Below, in pieces: positions 55,561 through 64,000 of a DNA stretch of 64,000 nt; positions within the stretch are counted from its first letter, which is position 1, and the number at the start of each line of letters is the position of its first letter. The DNA is taken from positions 62,168,939-62,232,938 of the forward strand of contig NC_031495.1 in the NCBI RefSeq assembly GCF_000237925.1, in the 5' to 3' direction. The notes under the pieces were generated by a model. The model was not told the DNA's origin and made no database searches. It saw nothing but the letters and a program-made list of their open reading frames with translations. Made by a program: the position numbers and the translations under genes. This DNA comes from Schistosoma mansoni (lineage: Eukaryota; Platyhelminthes; Trematoda; Strigeidida; Schistosomatidae).

Positions 55561-58020
55561 AACCACGAATTCGTTCATGAAAACTATTATTGATAAATGG
55601 ATATCAACTAAGCATCTACACCAGATTATCCTTTTCATATTCATTCAGTTCTCAGGAAACGTTCATCAATCTAACCAAGAAACAAAAAGAGGATAATAAG
55701 CCTTTTTTCTAAAACGTTTAGACTAGTTTCCATAATGTCCGTTTATATTTTGATTGTTTCGGTGCATTTAGACAATTGATCCACAAACTCATAACAATAT
55801 TATGTACCAGAACGATCTTATTTATTGATTTACCTTTGAAACTTCGATGTGTTGATTTAAATTTTATTATCGTTTATTCACATCAGCGTCTAGGTGTCAT
55901 AAGGTAGTTCTTTATAATGGAAAGGTACAGTTCTTATGAAGTTTCTTCTGAAACTAAAAGTTTAAAACAGTCAATTGTTAATAGTTGAAATCATCGTACG
56001 ACTAAAGTTAACGTTGAGACCTGTTATGAAAGAGGTGGCTTTATGGAAGCTACGGGACAGCTGTAATATAGTTACGTGTTTTTGAAAACGGAATGAATTT
56101 CACAGATTTCTGTTCCTGTACAATTTGAGAGGGATTGTCTCTTATGCGTGATTTAATACTACAAGGAATAATTGACCCTGTAGTGTGAACACGATTTTAA
56201 GAAATATCATGCATCATGATCACATCACCTCTATTAAATCTGTATTACACAAGATAAGAGGTTACAGTCAGTAACAGTATAGTTCCTCATACGCTTTCTT
56301 TCCCAATCTTGTTTATTTACAAAAAAACAGAAGGAGAATAGTTACACAACTAAATCAACTGAACTTTTATTGTTCATTAATTTCATCAAGCTGCTTTACT
56401 ACAGTGAATAAAAAAGTTTTATGAAAAGTAGTACTTTAGCGAGACGAGAAGTTAATAGTTATATTTATCCCACAACAACGCTAATGTGCGAATCAGGTAT
56501 TACTATGTTTTGAAGTTGTTTATATTGCAATCATAATTCTCTTATACATTATCTCTTGTATATGCATCTAATTTCTCACTTATATGTGTTGGGTGGAGAC
56601 AATTTAGACATAGGTGCTTAAGATGTGTATGATTTCATATTAAGTTTTAAATTAAGACGCATAATCAATAATTAACGCACTAACTGATAAATTTATTTTT
56701 ATTCTTGATCTTAATTGACGTTTCTGTAAACAAGTGTCTTCTTCCAAACATGCTTTTTCTAAATGTAGTCCACTAGGTAGAAAACTTAGCTCCCTGATAG
56801 AGATATAAGCGAGCATAGGAAATATTTACTCTAAGGGCAAATAATTTTGAGTGTAATTAACAGGAATTCAGGTGAGTAGCAGGTCATTTTGCGTAAATAT
56901 GGGGTTGAAGTAGACAAGCAATCGTAAACTTAAGCAAAAAGTACATATGATAGCCATCGTCGTTAATTCCAGGATATTCCGATCTGTGTTGACATCTAGA
57001 CAAAAAGTCTCACCATTAACACATGGTAAGAGAGAAAACGAGTTTTTGACGAGTCCTTTGTTTATTTCCTTGTTATTTCCCCCATAAATGTGTATTTTAT
57101 TTCCCCTTTTCCGTTTTCTTCATTTAAACCGCATGTGTTGGAAATAAATAAACCCTTTAAGTTCCTACTACTCAGCATTCAATAAAGGTTTATTCATAAA
57201 AACCACTTAAACTGTAGAGTTTCCAAAGACGAAATTACCACATCATCATGCTGAGGACGTATCAAGTGTGGCATAGTCAGTTATAATGGAAGAAAATTAC
57301 AACATAGCAAAGATCACACATCTAGTTAATTCTGTAATAAAAATTATTCCAGAATATCTACAATTAAGTGACTAAATAAACGAAAATATGGTCGTAATTA
57401 CAGACTACGATACGTTCAGACGACAATGTGGAGTTTGTCTCCAGTTGATTAAAGGATATGTTTATTGTGAATACCAGAAACATAATTTGCTCCTAACTGG
57501 ATTCGTTGAAGAAAAACCGGTTTAACTAATCAAGCCCTAATTATCAGAAACGGAAAAGTACAAACATTGCAACTAGGATTATATAAGGAAAAATATGATT
57601 TTATTAACACTTTAAGGATTGGCAAGTTTAAATTTAGAGATATCGTTTAAGTAAATAACTTAATACTTGTAGTCTAGTGATTATCTTTCATTTTGACTAC
57701 CTACTAAATAGTATATTAGTTGGAGATATATCATGACACTAAAAAAATAAAGGTATATCTTGTATGGCTTGATAAACTATGATATCCAAAGTCAATCATA
57801 GTATAATGATGAAAATAATGAAAATAGATTACAATATAGTCGAAACAACGTATCGGTTTTTGAAGGGCAGTTGTTAACGGCGTCTATTCTTACTCTGTCT
57901 AATTTTTGTAGGTAACGAATTAAAGTCACATCATATTTTTCTGACAGCTTATTTCCAAATAAAAATTAGTATTCAAAATTACAGATCCAGGTTTTAAAGA
58001 TATAAAGAAATACTAAGATC
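55561..58020. other. AT-rich stretch without recognised feature
   Basis: No coding or repeat assignment. Confidence 0.35.
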
Positions 58021-58024
58021 ACGA

Positions 58025-58195
58025 GTCTATCTAAGTTAAACCACCACTGAAAACCCGGAAGCACTGATTGTCCGTTTCGTCCTAGTATGGAGTCCCCAGT
58101 AGTGCGCATCTAGAGTTTAAGTGTTCACGAGCGAGACCGAAGGTCCTGGGTACGAGTCTCGCATGCAGAGTTGTGGATCATAACATGAGTAGGCT
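58025..58195. mobile_element. two SINE halves in opposite orientation
   Basis: The part at 58030-58110 is the ribozyme/tail half on the minus strand (GGGGACTCCATACTAGGAC then GAAACGG), and 58112-58190 is a tRNA-like head on the plus strand (GAAGGTCCTGGGTACGAGTC as B box). An inversion or two insertions head to head. Confidence 0.6.
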
Positions 58196-59775
58196 CTTCA
58201 AATCTACCTGTCCTGGATTTTATAGTTAAATATATGTTCGTTCTTCCTTACCGAATGCACTATTTTGTAATATCTGTTTTCAGACACCGAAACCATGACA
58301 AGTTAAGCTCAGGTAAATCTGTTTTACGGTTTAGGCTGATTGAGACTTACTGCCCTAAACTATGTCCCAGTAAAATTTTTAAAATGTGATGTGGAGATTA
58401 GTAAAATTCCCTTTTTGTTAAAAATTACTTCATACATAAATAGAAGCATGTTCGAGAAATAAAATCCAAAACAAAATGAACTGATTGATTTGGTTATCCT
58501 TCAACAGTACTTCAATACATAAGCCCTATACAGTCCACCAAAATCAATATTTTTTACCATGAAGTGATATCAAGACTTAGAAATTGTGATTTTATTAATA
58601 ACGAATGATATACTTGAACATGTATCAATTTTGTTTGCAAAATCCATGGTATTAGTCTAGTTAACACAAGTGAATAATGATAGTCTTTCTAACAAAAACA
58701 TATACTGGAAAGTTTTCATTGTCTAATCGTGAGCTATAAGTTTTGAATTCTTGGTTCAGATTGACGGATGGATACAATTTCGAGAGAACCATGAACGTGA
58801 CCTCTGTGCACAGGAAGATAACACGATTAAGGTCTGTCTCCTTACCTTTATATTTGGAATGAAAATGAATTTATGTAGAAAGTCATATAATCATAGGATC
58901 ATATAATATGCAACTTAATTCTGCATGTAACATAAAAGATAATTAATTATTATCGGCTTCATTTGGATATTGCCTTTTAAATTCATAATCTATATTTGAT
59001 TTAATCATTTCGGGTGGAAGTTGAACCATGAATACCTCATTGGCCAAATTGTTCATACTATTATTAGTGAAAGAATTTCTTTCTCTCTTAACCTTACTGA
59101 TCTTATTTAGATTTTTCTCGTTATCTTTTCATTGTGATGTTTAAAAATACTTCTTAAACATGGATATTATTTTGTCATATATATTAAGGCTAATGTTATT
59201 CGTTTTTGATTTCCTTATATCAAATTACAGGTTATTCCCTAATAGACTTTATACATGCTTTAAAAAATTGAGTTATCATTGAGTACCCTCAATTTGGTTT
59301 CTATTATTGATTCACTTATCAGTATTTGAACTGAAACTTATCAATTGCTTGAAGTAAATGATGAATATAAATGGTTATTTTGATTTCCAACTCTATCCAG
59401 ACGTTAATTATTTCTTTAAGCTAATTTATTCGAAAAAAGAAATTAGAATGTGATATGTTCAGTTTTGATAGAAGTCTAAATAATAACAGACAGGCGGCCT
59501 GTTAGAATATCTTAGCTACTTGATCCTGCTATTTGGATATTTCAACAAATTATCTGTTTCCCTGTTTGTTTTAACAAATCATTACGTTTGTTTATCGCAT
59601 AACCTATTCAGGTGCGTTTATGAATAGTTTACGGCATTTCTCTGTAATATGCATAGAAGAGAATGAACATTATTCAGATGTCGATTCCTGAACTGCTAAC
59701 ATCCACCTGGCGATCAATCTATATTTATCTTCAGGATTGATCAAGAGATAAGGAATGGAAACTTATTGAAATACT
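58196..59775. other. AT-rich stretch without recognised feature
   Basis: No coding or repeat assignment. Confidence 0.35.
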
Positions 59776-59779
59776 TTGT

Positions 59780-59845
59780 ACTGAGACTTCTATAGTGTAC
59801 CAAAAATATAATATTGAATAAAGCTAATAATAACAACAATAACAG
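59780..59845 (+). repeat. LINE/SINE tail relic
   Basis: CTTCTATAGTGTACC, then ATAATATTGAATAAAGCTAA and an AAT/AAC run: a diverged copy of the terminal segment seen at 5980-6048 and 9785-9870. Confidence 0.5.
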
Positions 59846-60299
59846 TACGAGAAACTTAGGAATGAAAATACATTGAGTAGTATTGTTCATTACATATTGA
59901 ATTAACAAATCAAGATATTCAATCTATGGACAGATTGAAATCCAATGTACCAAAGCTTTTATGTTCATCGCTTATGATTAAATTTGATGAAGTGGTCATC
60001 AAAATAACTGATAGTAAATGCCGATAATTTGCAGTTGATTTAAAATAGTCAACAATAAAACCTTAGATCATTAAGGCAATAACGTATATTTGTCAGACTC
60101 TTGGTAGAGATAAAGTAAAATACATTGTGTCAGTATTTTTAAATTGTTTTCTAATTTGGAAGTTAAAAATAACCATTTCTAAATCTGTCTGTAGAATATA
60201 CCATGAACAGCATTTCTCATAACCCCTCTTATATGAACCGGTTTTGATCCATCGTTGCATAGATTCTTCACCTTTAAGAATGATTATTTGTGTTGGATG

Positions 60300-60499
60300 N
60301 NNNNNNNNNNNNNNNNNNNNNNNNNNNNNNNNNNNNNNNNNNNNNNNNNNNNNNNNNNNNNNNNNNNNNNNNNNNNNNNNNNNNNNNNNNNNNNNNNNNN
60401 NNNNNNNNNNNNNNNNNNNNNNNNNNNNNNNNNNNNNNNNNNNNNNNNNNNNNNNNNNNNNNNNNNNNNNNNNNNNNNNNNNNNNNNNNNNNNNNNNNN
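60300..60499. other. assembly gap, 200 N
   Basis: Exactly 200 N. The left flank ends GTTGGATG, the start of the hammerhead-bearing SINE, and the right flank resumes after the B box, so the tRNA-like head is missing in the gap. Confidence 0.99.
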
Positions 60500-60655
60500 T
60501 CTCGCGAGACGAAATCGTGGATGCGCACAGCTGAGGAGTCCCACAATAGGACGAAACGGCCTTCTAGTGCTTTCAGGTTTTCCTTGGTGGTCTAGCTTCA
60601 ATTGACTCATGCTTTCAACAATGAAAGTACTGAAATCTCCACAAAACTCCTTTCT
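60500..60655 (+). mobile_element. hammerhead-bearing SINE, 3' part
   Basis: TCGTGGATGCGCACAGC, the ribozyme core and the shared tail GGTGGTCTAGCTTCAATTG to the CCACAAAACTCC end. Confidence 0.75.
60525..60575 (+). ncRNA. hammerhead core in a SINE, well preserved
   Basis: CTGAGGAG at 60531-60538, stem II GTCC/GGAC around CACAATA and CGAAACGG at 60553-60560. CUGANGA and GAAAC are both intact, unlike the related copies at 43890, 46470, 50620 and 63670. Stems I and III are less obvious. Confidence 0.6.
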
Positions 60656-60659
60656 AACT

Positions 60660-62180
60660 GTTATATAACTCTAAATAAAATCCTTTTATGTTTGCGAGGT
60701 TATCTGAACTTTACCATTCTTGTTGTATTATTATTACTTTTACTAACTAGTTATATGGTTTTTCCACCTTTGTAGTATTATTATTATCATTATTAATATT
60801 TCACATTTAATTGTGATATAAACCGGTTTTTTCTGTATTACAAGTAAATACAAATGAATATACTTCAATTATTACATAACTTGTAATTTTGAATATTGAA
60901 TCCTAAATACCAACTTTTAAAGGGTTTATAACATTATATATTATACCTTTCTAGGACATTTTTCATTATATAGATATATATACACTAAACATGTCATTAA
61001 GCCACAAATTTCAGCATTGTTATGTAACATAGCCGCTTATTTGGAATAATACAGAATTTGTTTACTTGACTCTAAATAATATAAAATTTTGGTTCTATTC
61101 CTGAAAACAACGTTTACGCATACCTACAAATATTTAGATACATATACTACAGTTAGTTAAGTAGACACTTGGTTTAATAACACCCACATACAATAATTTA
61201 CATTATCAGGTTGATTGGCCTATTGAACTACTTTCTTGATTATTCATTCACATTAATGAATTCTGAATGTTAACTCAAAATAATCAACAAAATATGTATA
61301 GTGAGAAATTAGATAAGTTAAGAGAGAGAAAGTATGAAGATGGAAGAATATGAGAGAAAGAGAGAGGGTTTTAATCCATTTCATAAAGTGCTAAACTTAA
61401 ACACACTTTTAGAAAGTATGTTGGTCTCAATCAATATCATAACAACCATTTTCTCTATAGGGGCCATGTATTTGGCCGACCAGTAAATTGATTAGATTGA
61501 GCAACTCATTTTGTTAACCTGACTACCATATTTTGGTATGTAAAATACCTTTTTGGATGCATATAGCGATGTACTTATGTGTATATATGCGAGTATGTTA
61601 TACCTTGGTCATAAGCCCACACATATATACACACGGTACAAAAAAAAAGAAGAATGTGAGCACGCATATTAATATATTACGCTAACTAAACTACAGGAAA
61701 ACTTACTTGCCTATTAGTTAGACTAAATAAAATAACAACAGTGTTGTTTATTGGTTTGAATATAAAAAGGTATTTAATGACACAATACTTTTACCTACCA
61801 TTTAGTTGATTAACTTTTGAAATTTCATCCAAGAGAATGAGTTTGACATTTACAATTCCGAAATTCTTTCTATTTTGCTTAAATTTTTTACTTGTGGTAA
61901 GTATATTCAATGATGATTTCTTTTTCGGGGTTACAATTAACATTGTTGTTTATTTGATAATGATAATTTAGTGTATTCCGGTTTTGTTTTTTGTTTGATC
62001 AAACAAGAAAACTGACAATATGGATCAGTTTTATCGTTCAGTTCTATCGTCATCATTCATTTATCGAGAGAATATTATGTTGATGGTAGCATAAACATAT
62101 TACTTTACTGGATCTATCGAGTATTTCATACATTGTAATTATTGATATAAAGGTAATCAATAAATTAAGCTAGAATAAAG
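60660..62180. other. AT-rich stretch without recognised feature
   Basis: No coding or repeat assignment. Confidence 0.35.
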
Positions 62181-62186
62181 AGTTGC

Positions 62187-62325
62187 ACTTACTTACTTAC
62201 TAGTTAGCGTTTTCTTTTTATTAAGGTTGTTTTCTGCGGGATGTGGTTGTTGACCCCATACTCAACCCTCTTCTTATCCCCGGACATGGGACCGGCAGTA
62301 ACCTTAGAAGAGCTACAGACAGAGT
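62187..62325 (-). mobile_element. RTE mini-element: 5' leader joined to tail
   Basis: On the minus strand the RTE leader (CTGTAGCTCTTCTAAGG through AAAACGCTAACTAG) passes directly into (TAAG)n, with no endonuclease, RT or 3'UTR between. About 140 bp. It keeps the structured motif. Comparable in design to the trypanosome elements that keep only the 5' end of their LINE plus a tail. Confidence 0.7.
62225..62325 (-). ncRNA. RTE leader RNA motif, third copy
   Basis: On the minus strand stem A is CTCTTCT (62312-62306) with AGAAGAG (62274-62268): two C-G pairs of the 33845 copy have become U-A pairs. Stem B CCGG/CCGG is kept with loop TCCCATGT. A 6-bp AAGGTT/AACCTT pairing fits the P2 position of an HDV-like pseudoknot. 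Confidence 0.5.
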
Positions 62326-62329
62326 TAAG

Positions 62330-63475
62330 GCCTATACACTGACACGATATTAAAAAAGGTGATGGTTATACACATAAATATAAATTTCTACTTGAACTAA
62401 ATATGAACTTCGATGTTATACTGTAAAGACAAAATAAGATATAAATCCTCAAATTCAGAGTATCTTAACAACTGATTAAATACAGTTATTAAATGAAACT
62501 ATATTTATACCAAAAGCTTATTTCAGTAAATGTAAACGGCTTTTTCCTGTTTATTCATGAGAAAAATTGAAAACTTCCGTCTAATAATAACGACCATTTT
62601 TTTTTACCGAAGCTCTAATCTTACAACAACAATTATGACTCTACTAATATTATATGACATTTTTATTTTATTGCATACCTCACTGAATAGTGACTTCATA
62701 AGTGAACCTCTTGACTGATTTAATTATATTGTTGTGTAGAAAAGTGACATTTATTTTAACTGACTAATATAAATGAGAGAGAACTGAATAAGAATACTAA
62801 ATCCTTTGTAATCTTAACTGTTTTTTAACAGTCGTAATATTGTTATATCTAATGACTGTAACACTAACAATGGATCATTTGATGGTAATGCAGCATTTAG
62901 CTATATCAAACTAATAGTGATATCTTTTATCTAAAAGATATGAATAATTAATATCTTATACTATTATTACTGTGATAATTGACTTAACAGAATCTTTGTT
63001 CACACTACCAAGAGGAAAATTATCCCTTCACAAATAACATTTATAGATATTAACTCTTGTGTATTGTTTACTTTGGATTACTGTCTTGATTTGACTTATA
63101 AAGGTTTAAAATTCTTAGGTGGTAAGGGACATCATTTTATATACAAACCAAATAATAGTTAGTAGACTTTTCACATAAAAGCATAATTGATAATAAAAGC
63201 AAACCAACTGTATTCTATACTTTTTAATCAAAATATCTGACTAAATGTTAATATTTCATTTTCACACAATATGAATATTTTTAAAAGTTCTGGGTAAATA
63301 TCTAATAGGTATACGGAATATTTCAGTAATGATATAAATACATTATAAACCTATCTCATTTAGTATTGATGTTAGATTAAACTGGGAAATCATTTTAACT
63401 AAAAACAATATCTCAAAAGTGACTGGCTTCAAGAGGTATTTCCTAGAGTTCCAGTGAGAAGCAGCGACCAATCGA
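62330..63475. other. AT-rich stretch without recognised feature
   Basis: No coding or repeat assignment. Confidence 0.35.
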
Positions 63476-63479
63476 GTTC

Positions 63480-63760
63480 GGCCGTGTCTTTTGTAAGATA
63501 GTAAATCACTGAAGATCATGGTGGACGGTTACTCAGTTTCGTGGATTGGTTGAAGTTAGACATTAACACCGTTGGATGCCGACTCAGTGGTCTAGTGGTT
63601 AAGCGCTCGCACATGAGACCGTTACGTCCTGGGTTCGGATCTCGCAGGGCGGGATCGTGGATTGGCGCTGTTGAGGAGTCCCACAGTAGTACAAAACGGC
63701 CGTCCAGTGCTTTGACGTTTTCCATGGTGGTCTAGCTTCAATTGACTCATCAATTCAACT
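63480..63760 (+). mobile_element. hammerhead-bearing SINE, nearly complete
   Basis: Leader GTGGATTGGTTGAAGTTAG (also at 43755), A box GTGGTCTAGTGGTTAAGCG, B box GGGTTCGGATCTCG, ribozyme relic TTGAGGAGTCCCACAGTAGT with ACAAAACGG in place of CGAAACGG, and the tail GGTGGTCTAGCTTCAATTG. Homology to 43700-43755 extends upstream of the usual start. Confidence 0.75.
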
Positions 63761-64000
63761 ACAAAAAAATATCTTTTAAATAATTTTTCAAATCGGTTAC
63801 GTTAATTCAAGCCCTATGTCTGTCAACTATAATGAATTAAACAGACATTATAACAAGATAATGAATTTACTTAAGCTTTTCTGTTTGAAACACTTTAACC
63901 CGCATGATCAATACACTCATTAGGTTAGAATTTGCAAATATACACAGGATCATCTGAGTAATTGTTTACAATTATTTTTTAAAAATAACTTTTGACTAAC
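63761..64000. other. AT-rich end of window
   Basis: Nothing recognised. Confidence 0.35.

Overview
The window looks like schistosome (blood-fluke) nuclear DNA. The reasons are AT-rich long introns mixed with very short ones, an N-terminal SID-1 gene and a CDC34-type E2 gene with flatworm-like structure, abundant tRNA-derived SINEs that carry the Schistosoma SM-alpha type hammerhead ribozyme, and many RTE and CR1-like LINE remnants. The species cannot be fixed by eye. Four runs of exactly 200 N are assembly gaps, and three of them lie in the SINE/ribozyme repeats.

Two host genes are well supported. (1) On the minus strand at 12562-6961, eight exons in compatible phases encode a signal peptide, the extracellular domain and the first membrane span of a SID-1/SIDT family dsRNA channel; the remaining exons were not found and should lie further left. 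(2) On the plus strand at 27071-28981, four exons encode a complete 289-residue UBE2R/CDC34 ubiquitin-conjugating enzyme. Everything else I can identify is mobile or repeated DNA, with long intron-like or intergenic stretches in which I see nothing.

Layout. 0-6 kb: a LINE fragment, a Gypsy-type gag fossil carrying a ~510-bp retroposon with target duplication, a 24-bp inverted repeat around a gap, and a LINE 3' end. 6-13 kb: SID-1 gene, with a SINE in its large intron. 13-17 kb: a LINE abutting an LTR-element integrase fossil, then a CR1-like LINE. 18-25 kb: retroposon copies and a decayed RTE. 27-29 kb: E2 gene. 30-38 kb: LINEs, including a full-length RTE (33845-37044) with target duplication. 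39-51 kb: a dense nest of retroposons, SINEs, hammerheads, a solo LTR and nested inverted repeats. 51-53 kb: RTE 3' ends in opposed orientation. 53-64 kb: mostly unassigned, with SINEs and a ~140-bp RTE mini-element.

The recurring theme is elements borrowing from other elements. Two short non-coding families end with the same 3' tail as a LINE in this window, and a mini-element joins the RTE 5' leader directly to the RTE tail. The RTE leader carries a structured RNA whose stems change by compensatory substitutions among the three copies present. This is the most interesting signal I found.
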